This document shows positions 1 to 8,836 of a stretch of 44,378 nt of DNA, in pieces. The stretch's first letter is position 1; each line of letters opens with the position of its first letter. The notes below the pieces were generated by a model, which searched no databases, had not been told where the DNA came from, and saw nothing but the letters and a program-made list of their open reading frames with translations. Source of the stretch: Flavicella sp042091695 (lineage in GTDB: Bacteria; Bacteroidota; Bacteroidia; Flavobacteriales; Flavobacteriaceae); NCBI GenBank assembly GCA_042091695.1, contig JBELHA010000023.1, forward strand, positions 1 through 44,378, given 5' to 3'. Both the position numbers and the translations under genes were made by a program.

Positions 1-2
1 TT

Positions 3-938
3 GGTACCCAGTATTTTAACTTAAAAGAGGGTTCGGTTATCTATCCTGATGTAACTAAGGTAGGTTTGTTAGGAGCGCAAATAGAACGTTCTATCACAAA
101 CTATAGTTATGGTATTTTAAAATTGAACGGTGCCTTGGCAGGAGGAACCGATGGTTATATGTCTATACTTATTGGAGGTGGTTTTAGCTATCCTGTAATT
201 CACAAACACTTAAAACTAGAATCTCGTGTGCTTTTTGGACCCACAGGAGGAGGAGGCATCGAATCAGGAGGAGGAGCTACCGCACAAGTAGAAGCAGGAA
301 TTGCCATTCCCTTGCCCAACAATTTTGAGTTGAAATTTATGGGAGGAAAAACATTTGCACCTTGGGGTAATTTAAACACTAATCATCTTGAAGTGAGTAT
401 AGGAAAATCCTTTGACCGCTTGTTTCCAAAAGATATTTCAAGTACTGAATTTTCTGTTCCTGAAGAAGACTTCAATATCAACCACATGGCTTTTACCGCC
501 TATAACAGAACTTATTTGCCTCCTAACCGACGTCGAAAAGATGGAGATTATTACTTGTCTAGCTTCCAGTCAGTATGTTTTGAAATTCAAAAATACATCG
601 GCGAGCGATTTACGATCAATGGTGGAACTGTTTGGGCTTATCAAGGCGATTATGGTGCCTACGCAGAAGGGTTGATAGGAGCTACATATTACCAACCTTT
701 AAGTGCTACAACTAAACTTGCTTTTAGAGGTATGGTTGGTGCTGCAGGTGGTGGTGCTATTGATTTAGGAAGTGGATTGTTGTTCGAATATTCTGTTGGG
801 GTTGCTCGCAAATTGAACTCAAAGTGGGATCTCTTTTTAGATGTTGGAAAGACCCAACCGTTTGAAGGGAATTTTACCCCTTTTAGTGTAGATGTTGGCG
901 TAAAAGTCCACATCAATCAGCTTGTTAAAAAAAGCTAA
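3..938 (+). CDS. Glycine-rich, probably outer-membrane hypothetical protein (5' truncated)
   Basis: The reading frame is open to the left edge of the window: residues GTQYFNLKEG are readable before the first possible TTG start at 66. The gene therefore begins upstream and only its C-terminal 311 residues are seen. The protein alternates short hydrophobic stretches with glycine clusters (a GGGG run and a GGGA run near window positions 247-280, another GGG near 745) and ends in an alternating V-D-V-G-V-K-V pattern. That is what amphipathic outer-membrane beta-strands look like. I do not recognise a family. The 130 bases after it hold no clear terminator, and the next gene (HtrA-like protease) lies in the same direction. 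A role in the envelope is inference only. Confidence 0.6.
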   Translation, partial: GTQYFNLKEGSVIYPDVTKVGLLGAQIERSITNYSYGILKLNGALAGGTDGYMSILIGGGFSYPVIHKHLKLESRVLFGPTGGGGIESGGGATAQVEAGIAIPLPNNFELKFMGGKTFAPWGNLNTNHLEVSIGKSFDRLFPKDISSTEFSVPEEDFNINHMAFTAYNRTYLPPNRRRKDGDYYLSSFQSVCFEIQKYIGERFTINGGTVWAYQGDYGAYAEGLIGATYYQPLSATTKLAFRGMVGAAGGGAIDLGSGLLFEYSVGVARKLNSKWDLFLDVGKTQPFEGNFTPFSVDVGVKVHINQLVKKS

Positions 939-1068
939 ACGGATTATTTTTCTTTGTTAAATACCTGTAAAAAAAGTTAATACCTCGTTAATTTTCCAAA
1001 ACAAATTCATTCATTTCATATATTTGATAATGCTTTATTGGTATTAATTAAAATATAAAACATAAAAC

Positions 1069-2448
1069 ATGAAAAAATTAATCAGTTTCTTTTTTGTAGC
1101 GTTAATAGCGAGTACAATTTCTCTTTTGGGGTATGTCTCTTTTTTTGAAAAGCCAACAGATTCATCAATATCCGATATTCAAGATTCACTGGCCAAAACC
1201 GTACAGACACGTTATACCAGTCCTGCTATAGTAGCAGCAGAAACAACCGACTTTGTCGCAGCTGCCGAACGTTCCTTAAATGCAGTGGTACATGTGAAAA
1301 ATACATCTGTAAGCACATCTAGAGATCCTTTTGCTGATTTTTTCTACGGAAGTGGCCGCGGAAGAGGCAGGCAACAAGTGGGAACTGGAAGTGGTGTTCT
1401 TATTTCTACAGATGGCTATATCATTACCAACAATCATGTAATCGACAATGCAGATGAAATAGAGATTACATTGAACAATAAAAAAAATTACAAAGCGACG
1501 CTTGTTGGGACAGATGCTACCAATGACATTGCATTGTTAAAGATAGAAGGAACCACTTTTGAGTCTATTCCTTTTGGGAATTCTGATAATGTTCGCGTGG
1601 GGGAGTGGGTGTTGGCCGTTGGAAATCCTTACAATCTAACTTCCACGGTAACTGCAGGTATTGTAAGTGCTAAGGGAAGAGATTTGAAAGGCAATGCAAA
1701 TATTGAATCTTTTATTCAAACAGATGCTGCTGTAAATCCTGGAAATAGTGGAGGTGCTTTGGTAAATACACAAGGAGAATTGATAGGAATCAACACTGCT
1801 ATATCATCACAAACAGGTTCTTTTGTAGGGTATTCTTTTGCTGTTCCTTCAAACATTGCACGTAAAGTAGTAGAGGATTTGATGGAGTTTGGAGATGTCC
1901 AAAAAGCATTGATAGGAATACGTTATGATCCTCGAAATGATGATCTAGAAGGGGTACGTATCTTAGAAGTCACAGCAGGTGGAGGTGCTGCTAAAGCAGG
2001 GTTGCAAAAGGAAGATGTGATTGTGAAAATAGGCAATGTTAAAATTACCCAGTTTTCTGATTTAAAAGGACAACTCAGTGCCAAACGTCCTGGAGACGCT
2101 GTTCAGGTAACTATTTTACGAGATTCTAGTTTATTGACAAAAACTGTTGTGTTGACTGAAAACAAAACGTTACAGGTGAATGCACTTGGTTTTTCAGTGG
2201 AATTATTATCAACAAAAGAATTGACTGCTATGGATTTGGACTACGGAGTCAAAATAACCAATATTCAAAATAGTGAATTATCTGAACTTGGTGTTGAAGA
2301 AGGCAATGTGCTTTTGGAGGTAAATGGTCAGAAAGTAAAGTCTGTAAGCCAAGTGGATACCTTGTTAAAAGATCAAGCTAAATATGGTTTTTTAAAATTG
2401 AGTATTCTGAACAAAAATGGAGAAAGAGAAAATTATATTTTTAGATGA
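1069..2448 (+). CDS. HtrA/DegQ-family periplasmic serine protease with two PDZ domains
   Basis: A 459-residue trypsin-like envelope protease that would degrade or refold damaged exported proteins. An N-terminal hydrophobic stretch (about residues 4-25) is a signal peptide or anchor. The catalytic triad is visible: His123 in TNNHVID, Asp153 in TNDIALLK, and Ser227 in NPGNSGGAL. A Gly/Arg-rich loop (about residues 94-104) precedes the GTGSGV strand that opens the protease domain. Two PDZ domains follow (about residues 285-360 and 375-455), the usual DegP/DegQ layout. A TATATTTG element at 1019-1026 could be its -7 box but lacks a matching -33 element. A strong terminator follows the stop codon, so it probably ends its own transcript. 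Whether it is called degP or degQ cannot be decided from sequence alone. Confidence 0.93.
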   Translation: MKKLISFFFVALIASTISLLGYVSFFEKPTDSSISDIQDSLAKTVQTRYTSPAIVAAETTDFVAAAERSLNAVVHVKNTSVSTSRDPFADFFYGSGRGRGRQQVGTGSGVLISTDGYIITNNHVIDNADEIEITLNNKKNYKATLVGTDATNDIALLKIEGTTFESIPFGNSDNVRVGEWVLAVGNPYNLTSTVTAGIVSAKGRDLKGNANIESFIQTDAAVNPGNSGGALVNTQGELIGINTAISSQTGSFVGYSFAVPSNIARKVVEDLMEFGDVQKALIGIRYDPRNDDLEGVRILEVTAGGGAAKAGLQKEDVIVKIGNVKITQFSDLKGQLSAKRPGDAVQVTILRDSSLLTKTVVLTENKTLQVNALGFSVELLSTKELTAMDLDYGVKITNIQNSELSELGVEEGNVLLEVNGQKVKSVSQVDTLLKDQAKYGFLKLSILNKNGERENYIFR

Positions 2449-2473
2449 TTTTCTATTGTTTCTTAAACATAGC

Positions 2474-2502
2474 ACCGACAAAGTAATTTGTCGGTTTTTT
2501 TT
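2474..2502 (+). terminator. Intrinsic terminator after the HtrA-like protease
   Basis: A perfect 9-bp stem (accgacaaa / tttgtcggt) closes a GTAA tetraloop, and the T-run continues directly from the 3' arm. It starts 26 bases after the protease stop codon and separates that unit from ligA. Confidence 0.9.
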
Positions 2503-2611
2503 ATTGAATATCGATCCTCAAATCAAGAAGTGTTTTTTAGTTTTTTATCTGTAATAACTATAATCAATCTAGCAATTTTATTATTTTTACATTTATATCA
2601 AATCCCTTTTC

Positions 2612-4606
2612 ATGAATTCAATAGAGCAGAAATTAATCGCAATGCGCAATGAATTGCACCGTTACAATCACGAGTATTATATCCTTGACGCAGCGACAAT
2701 TTCGGATTATGAATTCGATATGAAACTCAAGGAATTGGAGCTTTTGGAAAAAGAGAATCCATCTTTGTTTGATGTCAACTCACCTACGCAACGTGTTGGA
2801 GGAGGTATCACAAAAAGTTTTGATACAATACAACACAAAAACCGTATGTACTCTTTGGATAATTCCTATTCCAAAGAAGATTTACTGGATTGGGAGAAGC
2901 GTATCAAAAAGATTGTGGAAGGCCCTATCTCATACACTTGTGAGTTAAAATACGATGGTGCGTCTATCAATATTACTTATGAAAAAGGAGTGCTCGTAAA
3001 GGCAGTCACTAGAGGAGATGGTGTTCAAGGTGATGATGTCACTAGAAACGTCAAAACAATTCGTTCGTTGCCTTTGCAATTACAGGATTCATTTATTGAT
3101 AGCTTCGAAATCAGAGGTGAAATAGTACTGCCTTTGGAGGGGTTTCATCAAATGAATGAAATACGTAAAGCACAAGGTGAGGATTTGTATGCCAATCCAA
3201 GAAATACGGCAAGTGGTTCTTTGAAATTACAAGATAGTACCGAGGTGTCCAAACGTCCATTAGATTGTTTGTTATATCAAGTAGTTCACAACGATCCCAA
3301 ATTCACTTCACATGCAGCAGTTCTGAATGCTGCTAGAAATGCAGGTTTTAAGGTTCCCAAAACAATTAAAGAAGCTGCTAGTATAAACGAGGTATTAGAT
3401 TTTGTAAGCTATTGGGATGAAGCACGCCACAACTTACCTTACGAAACAGATGGTGTAGTCATTAAGGTGAATTCACTTCAACAACAAGAAGAATTGGGGT
3501 TTACTGCCAAAGCACCTAAATGGGCCATCGCCTATAAGTTTCAAACAGAACAAGTAGCTACAACCTTGAATGAGATAAGCTATCAAGTTGGAAGAACAGG
3601 TGCTATTACACCGGTTGCAAATCTTTCTGGTGTCCAATTGGGGGGTACAACAGTAAAGAGAGCTTCTTTACACAATGCAGATCAGATAGCCAAATTGGAC
3701 GTGCGTATTGGAGATACCGTTTATGTTGAAAAAGGAGGTGAAATTATTCCTAAAATAGTAGGGGTAGACCTCAGTAAAAGACCTAAAAATTCTTATGTAA
3801 CTCAGTATGCATGTGATTGTCCTGAATGTGGTACCAAGTTGGTTCGCAAAGAAGGAGATGCCAAGCACTATTGTCCAGATGAATTTGGATGTCCACCTCA
3901 AATAACTGGTAGAATTCAACATTTTATAAGTAGAAAAGCCATGGATATCGATGGTTTAGGAGGAGAAACTATTGAATTGTTACACAAGAGTGGATTGATA
4001 GAAAATTATGCAGATTTATACGAACTAAAGTTCGAACAACTTTTGCCACTAGAGCGGATGGCTGAAAAATCTGCTCAAAATATTATAGCAGGTATTGAAA
4101 AGTCCAAACAAATACCATTTGAAAAGGTGTTGTTTGCCTTGGGGATTCGATTTGTAGGGGAAACAGTGGCAAAAAAATTAGCTAAAAGCTTCCAGCATAT
4201 GGATGCGTTGTTACAAGCTTCCTTAGAGACCCTAATTGCTGTAGATGAGATAGGCGAACGCATCGCCCAAAGTATCATCGCTTTTTCTTCTGATCCTTCG
4301 AATTTATTACTTGTAAAAAGAATGCAGTCACATGGAGTCCAATTTTCTTTGTCTGCTTCTGACTTAGAAAATCAATCGGACATTCTGAAAGGGAAAGTAT
4401 TTGTAGTTTCTGGAGTTTTCCATAAAGTTTCTAGGACAGAGCTTAAAAAGTTAATCGAAGATAACGGAGCTAAAGTTACAAGTTCCATTTCCAAAAAAAC
4501 AAATTATATAGTAGCAGGCGAAAATATGGGACCTTCTAAGTTACAAAAAGCAACAGATCTTGGTATTGAAATACTCAGCGAAGAAGATTTTTTAGCTATG
4601 ATTTAG
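2612..4606 (+). CDS. ligA: NAD-dependent DNA ligase LigA
   Basis: This 664-residue protein has the full bacterial LigA architecture. An N-terminal Ia domain contains the HEYY-type segment (residues 20-23). The adenylation domain has the KxDG motif with nucleophile Lys113 (E-L-K-Y-D-G). An OB fold follows (RTGAITPVANL region). A four-cysteine zinc finger (C-P-E-C-G ... C-P-D-E-F-G-C) comes next, then helix-hairpin-helix repeats and a C-terminal BRCT domain from about residue 590. It seals nicks with a 5' phosphate in replication and repair, using NAD+ as the AMP donor. The length is normal for the family. The last 11 bases overlap the 3' end of the convergent HTH gene on the other strand. Confidence 0.98.
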   Translation: MNSIEQKLIAMRNELHRYNHEYYILDAATISDYEFDMKLKELELLEKENPSLFDVNSPTQRVGGGITKSFDTIQHKNRMYSLDNSYSKEDLLDWEKRIKKIVEGPISYTCELKYDGASINITYEKGVLVKAVTRGDGVQGDDVTRNVKTIRSLPLQLQDSFIDSFEIRGEIVLPLEGFHQMNEIRKAQGEDLYANPRNTASGSLKLQDSTEVSKRPLDCLLYQVVHNDPKFTSHAAVLNAARNAGFKVPKTIKEAASINEVLDFVSYWDEARHNLPYETDGVVIKVNSLQQQEELGFTAKAPKWAIAYKFQTEQVATTLNEISYQVGRTGAITPVANLSGVQLGGTTVKRASLHNADQIAKLDVRIGDTVYVEKGGEIIPKIVGVDLSKRPKNSYVTQYACDCPECGTKLVRKEGDAKHYCPDEFGCPPQITGRIQHFISRKAMDIDGLGGETIELLHKSGLIENYADLYELKFEQLLPLERMAEKSAQNIIAGIEKSKQIPFEKVLFALGIRFVGETVAKKLAKSFQHMDALLQASLETLIAVDEIGERIAQSIIAFSSDPSNLLLVKRMQSHGVQFSLSASDLENQSDILKGKVFVVSGVFHKVSRTELKKLIEDNGAKVTSSISKKTNYIVAGENMGPSKLQKATDLGIEILSEEDFLAMI

Positions 4607-4943
4607 AGAGAACAGCATCCTCGCTAGGAAATGTCCTTTCGTCTAAATATTCATCGACCCGTTTGTCTATGAATTTTTTCATGATTGCTTCCAAATTGGT
4701 TTTAGAGATATTGTATCCAATCTCATTTTCTTGAACATTGTCAATTAGCATTGAACCTTCATCGAAAATCAACCAATTCATATTTAAATCAGGGTAATTT
4801 CTTTTGATTGACACCATCTTGTCAACACCTAAATCCTTTCCTGCTCTTAAAATACCTTCTGAAAGTCCAGTTTTCAATGAAAATTTTCTCTGGCTGATTT
4901 CTTTGTGAGCTAAATAGGTTATTATTTTTTCCTTAGAAGTCAT
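4596..4943 (-). CDS. Small helix-turn-helix (Cro/CI-like) transcriptional regulator
   Basis: The most likely start is the ATG at 4943 (MTSKEKIITYL), giving 115 residues. The frame stays open upstream to 5033, but that 30-residue extension is AT-rich and low in coding character. The N-terminal half reads as a lambda-repressor-like HTH: a helix with QRKFSLKTGLSEGIL, followed by the segment PDLNMNWLIFDEGSML that closes this domain in many flavobacterial XRE-type regulators. The C-terminal part (about residues 75-115) is charged and helical, possibly for dimerisation. The gene is convergent with ligA, overlapping it by 11 bases, and divergent from the DppB-type permease gene. Its target is unknown; the permease is a neighbour-based guess. 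Confidence 0.75.
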   Translation of the reverse strand: MTSKEKIITYLAHKEISQRKFSLKTGLSEGILRAGKDLGVDKMVSIKRNYPDLNMNWLIFDEGSMLIDNVQENEIGYNISKTNLEAIMKKFIDKRVDEYLDERTFPSEDAVLSKS

Positions 4944-5157
4944 TGTATAGTGGGTATTGTATGTTATGATATTTACATATGTTATTGCAATATAATAAAT
5001 TTTTTTAAAAAAATAATAGTTTTGACCCCTCAAGTTTACTGTTTTCTGTTAGCGAGTTTCATTGTAATTAAGACTCTTGTTATTATAAAGAGATATGTGT
5101 TTTTTTTGTGTTTTATTATCGTTGTTATTGATAAATAACAATTTTTCACAAAGCATT

Positions 5158-5184
5158 TTTGTCAATAAATATTTGTTAAATTTG
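5158..5184 (+). promoter_or_regulatory. Putative promoter of the DppB-type permease gene
   Basis: TTTG at 5158-5161 is followed, after 15 bases, by TAAATTTG at 5177-5184, matching the Bacteroidetes TAnnTTTG -7 consensus. The spacing is shorter than the usual 17-23. The position would give a leader of about ten bases to the ATG at 5203 and supports that start over the upstream in-frame ATG at 5095. Confidence 0.4.
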
Positions 5185-5202
5185 TTTTACAATTTAATAG
5201 AA

Positions 5203-6282
5203 ATGATTCAAGATTTTTTATCCAAACTCGGTTATGGCTTGTGTACCCTCTTTGGTGTTATAACGGTTGTTTTTTTATTGTTCAATGTATTGCCAGGAGA
5301 TCCCGCTCGTATGTTGTTGGACGAACGTCAAGACGATTCACAATTGCAAGCCATTCGTAAAAAATATGGATTCGACAAACCACTCTCTACACAATATATT
5401 TACTATTTAAATGATCTTTCCCCTATTTCATTTCACAGTACCAATCTAGAGGATAACAGTTCGTTGCAATCTGGTAATTATTCAGTGTTTTTTAAGCTTT
5501 CATTGTATTCAAATTTTGATATTGCAATTAAAGTGCCATATCTAAGACGTTCTTTTCAGAAGAATGGGAAGCCCGTGACTGAAATTATTGCTGAAACGCT
5601 CCCAAACACTGCAGTTTTAGCAATAAGTGCTATAGGTATTGCTTTGTTATTAGGAGTGTTGTTAGGTGTTTTATCAGCTTTACAAAAAGACCGTATTTTG
5701 GATCGTATCACTGCCGTTATAAGTACTTTAGGTATGAGTTTGCCTTCGTTTTTATCAGCTATCGTTTTTGCATGGTTGTTCGGTTTTGTACTTCAGGAAT
5801 ATACACAGCTCAACATGACTGGTAGTTTATATGAAGTAGATGATTATGGAGAAGGTGTTGTCTTGCAATTAAAAAATTTGATATTGCCTGCTATTGTATT
5901 GGGAATTCGTCCTTTGGCAGTTGTCATACAAATGATGCGCAATTCACTTTTAGACGTATTACAACAGGATTATATTCGAACCGCCAAAGCCAAAGGGTTG
6001 TCGGTAACTCAAATCATTATAAAGCACGCGTTAAAAAACGCTCTCAATCCTGTCATTACCGCGATATCTGGCTGGTTTGCATCCATGTTAGCAGGTGCCG
6101 TATTTGTGGAGTATATCTTTAATTGGAATGGTTTGGGAAAAGAGATTGTCGAAGCTCTGAATACCTTAGATCAGCCCGTTATAATGGGCGCAGTAACTGT
6201 GATCGCTACCTTGTTTATTTTGATCAATATATTCGTAGATTCTTTATACGCTTGGTTAGACCCTAAAGTTCGATTCCGTTAA
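5203..6282 (+). CDS. DppB/OppB-type ABC transporter permease
   Basis: The preferred start is the ATG at 5203 (MIQDFLSKLGYG), giving 359 residues. The open frame continues upstream to 5095 but through unlikely coding sequence. The N-terminus has TM1 followed by the V-L-P-G-D-P-A-R motif of peptide/nickel permeases. A periplasmic stretch of about 80 residues follows, then TM segments and the cytoplasmic EAA-like coupling loop (DYIRTAKAKGLSVTQIIIKH). The family normally works with a DppC permease, two ATPases and a periplasmic binding protein to import oligopeptides. None of these partners is adjacent here, so they must lie elsewhere if the transporter is complete. The substrate cannot be told from the permease. 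Confidence 0.88.
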   Translation: MIQDFLSKLGYGLCTLFGVITVVFLLFNVLPGDPARMLLDERQDDSQLQAIRKKYGFDKPLSTQYIYYLNDLSPISFHSTNLEDNSSLQSGNYSVFFKLSLYSNFDIAIKVPYLRRSFQKNGKPVTEIIAETLPNTAVLAISAIGIALLLGVLLGVLSALQKDRILDRITAVISTLGMSLPSFLSAIVFAWLFGFVLQEYTQLNMTGSLYEVDDYGEGVVLQLKNLILPAIVLGIRPLAVVIQMMRNSLLDVLQQDYIRTAKAKGLSVTQIIIKHALKNALNPVITAISGWFASMLAGAVFVEYIFNWNGLGKEIVEALNTLDQPVIMGAVTVIATLFILINIFVDSLYAWLDPKVRFR

Positions 6283-6390
6283 TATTTGTCTAAAAAGATT
6301 TTTTTTATCTTTTTGCTACATATTAAATGTAAGTTTGCACGTAATTTTAAGACCAATGCACAAAACTAATTTATAAACACTTAATTACTT

Positions 6391-6882
6391 ATGAAAAAAA
6401 TATTTTTATTACTTTTTATAACTGTCGTATCATGTACTACAGCCCAAGATAAAAAGGAGTTTTCCCCAAAAGGATTGCAAGATACTTTGTTAACACTTGA
6501 AGGAACTACTATTCCTTTTTCTGAGATACTTGAGAAGTACAAAGGAAAGAAAATCATGGTAGAGGTGTGGGCCTCTTGGTGTTCGGATTGTATCAAAGGA
6601 ATGCCGGATTTGAAACAACTACAAAAGGAATCTTCAGAGGATGTTGTGTACCTGTTTTTATCACTTGACAGGTCAGAAGCTGCTTGGAAGAAAGGGATTG
6701 AAAAACACAATTTAATAGGAGAACATTTTTATGTGAGTTCTGGATGGAAAGGAGATTTTTGTAGTAGTATAGATTTGGATTGGATACCGAGGTATATGGT
6801 TGTGAACCCTAAGGGAGAAATAGCTGTTTATAAGGCAATTAAAGCTACAGATCCAACACTTCAAACAGCTGTTCTTAAGTAG
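6391..6882 (+). CDS. TlpA-like thioredoxin-fold lipoprotein
   Basis: A 163-residue exported thiol-disulfide protein. The signal peptide ends in a lipobox-like V-V-S-C with Cys15 as the probable lipidated residue, so it is likely anchored in the periplasm. The thioredoxin active site is W-C-S-D-C (Cys64 and Cys67) after V-E-V-W-A-S, the TlpA/ResA-type layout. The C-terminal I-P-R-Y segment contains the cis-Pro loop of the fold. It probably reduces or isomerises cysteines in exported proteins or in cytochrome maturation; the partner is unknown. It precedes tpiA by 67 bases, and tpiA may have its own promoter. A TAAGTTTG element at 6330-6337 could be its -7 box. Confidence 0.88.
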   Translation: MKKIFLLLFITVVSCTTAQDKKEFSPKGLQDTLLTLEGTTIPFSEILEKYKGKKIMVEVWASWCSDCIKGMPDLKQLQKESSEDVVYLFLSLDRSEAAWKKGIEKHNLIGEHFYVSSGWKGDFCSSIDLDWIPRYMVVNPKGEIAVYKAIKATDPTLQTAVLK

Positions 6883-6894
6883 TACTTTTAGTCT

Positions 6895-6921
6895 TTTGTT
6901 ATGTTTAATTTAATATATTTG
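6895..6921 (+). promoter_or_regulatory. Putative promoter of tpiA
   Basis: TTTG at 6895-6898 and TATATTTG at 6914-6921 (15-base spacer) fit the Bacteroidetes -33/-7 pattern apart from a short spacer. The leader to the tpiA ATG would be about 20 bases. Confidence 0.4.
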
Positions 6922-6949
6922 TTCAAAACTTAACCGACAACAATATATT

Positions 6950-7708
6950 ATGAGAAAAAAAATCGTGGCAGGTAATTGGAAGATGAACAAAGACCTGAAT
7001 GCATCTAACGACCTTACAAAAGAATTAGTAGCTGGATTAGCTTCTACATCACTTGATAATACCCGAGTTATCGTAGCGCCTACATTTGTAAATTTAGCTT
7101 CGGTACATACAGAAGCAAATAATTCAGTGTTAGAGGTTGCGGCACAAAATATGCATCAAAAAGCAAGCGGTGCCTATACAGGAGAAATTTCTGCGGAAAT
7201 GTTAACATCTATAGGGATTAAATCTGTCGTTTTGGGACATTCAGAACGCAGAGAATATTTTGGAGAATCTGATGCTTTGTTAGCAGAAAAAGTAAACGCT
7301 GCGCTTGCAAATAAATTAGAAGTGATTTTCTGTTTTGGGGAATTGTTAGAAGACCGTAAGTCAGGCAATCACTTTTCAGTAGTGGAAGCTCAATTAAAAA
7401 ATGCACTATTCCATCTAGAAAAAGGTGCTTGGTCATCGATCGTATTGGCATATGAGCCGGTGTGGGCCATTGGTACTGGAGAAACTGCAACCGCTGAACA
7501 GGCTCAAGAAATGCATGCTTTTATAAGAAAAACGCTTGCTGAATCTTATGACGATACCTTAGCAAATGGAATCTCTATCTTGTATGGAGGGTCTTGTAAG
7601 CCAGGCAATGCAAAAGAAATCTTTTCTAAAGAAGATGTAGATGGAGGACTTATAGGAGGTGCTGCTTTGAATTCTAAAGACTTTTTAGCGATCGTTGCTG
7701 CTATTTAA
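6950..7708 (+). CDS. tpiA: Triosephosphate isomerase
   Basis: A 252-residue TIM barrel that interconverts dihydroxyacetone phosphate and glyceraldehyde 3-phosphate in glycolysis and gluconeogenesis. All catalytic signatures are present: Asn9 and Lys11 in GNWKMN, the electrophile His97 in L-G-H-S-E-R-R, and the base Glu169 in A-Y-E-P-V-W-A-I-G-T-G, followed by the mobile loop 6. The phosphate-binding Y-G-G-S segment near residue 215 and the GG near the C-terminus are also in place. Length is typical. A strong terminator follows 43 bases after the stop. In this genome it would also serve any fucose or galactose breakdown that produces triose phosphates (inference). Confidence 0.98.
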   Translation: MRKKIVAGNWKMNKDLNASNDLTKELVAGLASTSLDNTRVIVAPTFVNLASVHTEANNSVLEVAAQNMHQKASGAYTGEISAEMLTSIGIKSVVLGHSERREYFGESDALLAEKVNAALANKLEVIFCFGELLEDRKSGNHFSVVEAQLKNALFHLEKGAWSSIVLAYEPVWAIGTGETATAEQAQEMHAFIRKTLAESYDDTLANGISILYGGSCKPGNAKEIFSKEDVDGGLIGGAALNSKDFLAIVAAI

Positions 7709-7751
7709 CATACAGTAGCTATTTCTATAGGATTATTAAAGCACCCCAATT

Positions 7752-7790
7752 AAAAAAAACGATTGTTTCACAAGAAACAATCGTTTTTTT
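7752..7790 (+). terminator. Intrinsic terminator after tpiA (possibly bidirectional)
   Basis: An 11-bp perfect stem (acgattgtttc / gaaacaatcgt) with an ACAA loop is flanked by an A-run on the left and a T-run on the right. It could act in both directions, though no - strand gene ends here. Confidence 0.9.
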
Positions 7791-7794
7791 ATGC

Positions 7795-7817
7795 GTTTGT
7801 TTTAAAATAAAACAAAC
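7795..7817. repeat. Perfect 10-bp inverted repeat upstream of prmA
   Basis: GTTTGTTTTA and TAAAACAAAC are exact reverse complements separated by AAA. The palindrome lies just after the tpiA terminator and about 29 bases upstream of the probable prmA -7 box. There is no T-run after it, so it looks more like a protein-binding dyad than a second terminator. Function is not known. Confidence 0.5.
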
Positions 7818-7845
7818 AGAAAGAGTGTTTTTCGATGGATGGTTT

Positions 7846-7853
7846 TATCTTTG
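7846..7853 (+). promoter_or_regulatory. Probable -7 box of prmA
   Basis: TATCTTTG matches TAnnTTTG and lies 17 bases before the ATG at 7871. It would put the transcription start downstream of the in-frame ATG at 7835 and so argues for the 7871 start. No good -33 element was found at the expected distance. Confidence 0.4.
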
Positions 7854-7870
7854 TAATAAATATACAGACG

Positions 7871-8710
7871 ATGAGCGCAATTTATATAGGGTTTGATTTT
7901 AAGGTAATTCCTAAAGATCCAGCAACAGAATTACTGATAGCTGAACTTGGTTATGCAGGTTTTGAGAGTTTTGTTGAAAACGAAGAAGGTGTAACTGCCT
8001 ATATTCAAAAGGACGAATGGAAAGAAGATCTTCTAGAGGATATCTTTGTATTGCATTCAGACGAGTTTGATATCTCATATACATCTGAGGAAATCAAACA
8101 AGTAAATTGGAATAGTGAATGGGAAAATAACTTCAAACAGATTGAAGTGGCAGGCAAGGTTTCTATTCGTGCCCCTTTTCACGAAAATCCTGGATTGCAA
8201 TACGATATTGTTATTGAACCAAAAATGAGCTTTGGAACAGGGCATCACGAGACAACTCATATGATGGTAGAGCACTTGTTAACAATGGATTTGACTTCAA
8301 AGAAAACCCTTGATATGGGGTGTGGGACAGGTATATTAGCTATATTTTCAGAAATGAAAGGTGCTTTCCCTATTGACGCTATCGATATCGATAAGTGGTG
8401 TTATGAAAATTCCATAGAAAACATTGAACGCAACAATTGTAAACATATTACTGCGTATGAAGGAAATGTATCGCTTTTGAATGCTAAAGATTACGATGTC
8501 ATCATCGCCAATATCAACAGAAATATCTTACTACAAGATATGGATGCCTATGGAACTTGTCTCAGTAAAGGAGGAATACTTCTTTTAAGTGGTTTTTATG
8601 AAGAGGATATTTCAATGATAGATGCAAAAGCTACATCGCTAAATTTACAACTAGAAAAAACCTTACAAAAAAACAATTGGGTTTCTTTGCGATATGTGAA
8701 AATAAAATAA
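7871..8710 (+). CDS. prmA: Ribosomal protein L11 methyltransferase PrmA
   Basis: Start chosen at ATG 7871 (MSAIYIGFDF), giving 279 residues. The alternative ATG at 7835 adds 12 residues that overlap the probable promoter. The C-terminal Rossmann domain holds SAM motif I (L-D-M-G-C-G-T-G-I-L-A). It is preceded by the PrmA-type segment M-S-F-G-T-G-H-H-E-T-T-H and followed by the N-I-N-R-N-I-L motif, a variant of the usual N-I-x-A-x-x-L. The N-terminal part (about residues 1-110) is the substrate-recognition region. The enzyme trimethylates ribosomal protein L11 in the cytoplasm. ClpS follows 126 bases later in the same direction. Confidence 0.95.
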   Translation: MSAIYIGFDFKVIPKDPATELLIAELGYAGFESFVENEEGVTAYIQKDEWKEDLLEDIFVLHSDEFDISYTSEEIKQVNWNSEWENNFKQIEVAGKVSIRAPFHENPGLQYDIVIEPKMSFGTGHHETTHMMVEHLLTMDLTSKKTLDMGCGTGILAIFSEMKGAFPIDAIDIDKWCYENSIENIERNNCKHITAYEGNVSLLNAKDYDVIIANINRNILLQDMDAYGTCLSKGGILLLSGFYEEDISMIDAKATSLNLQLEKTLQKNNWVSLRYVKIK

Positions 8711-8836
8711 TTTTAATTCATGTAATTTTGATTTTATTTTATAGCTCACTGTTAAACACTTATTTACAAATATTTTTTTTAAATTTGCAGATAAGTTTTT
8801 TTTAGAAAAAATTGTTAAAGTTCAAATGTAGATAAG

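Noticed and set aside
5095..5202. N-terminal extension of the permease from ATG 5095
   Set aside because: Low-complexity translation without family resemblance, and it overlaps the probable promoter at 5158-5184.
6292..6314. AAAAAGAT / ATCTTTTT hairpin after the permease gene as terminator
   Set aside because: The stem is almost only A-T pairs, and the T-run lies in the loop rather than after the stem; too weak to call.
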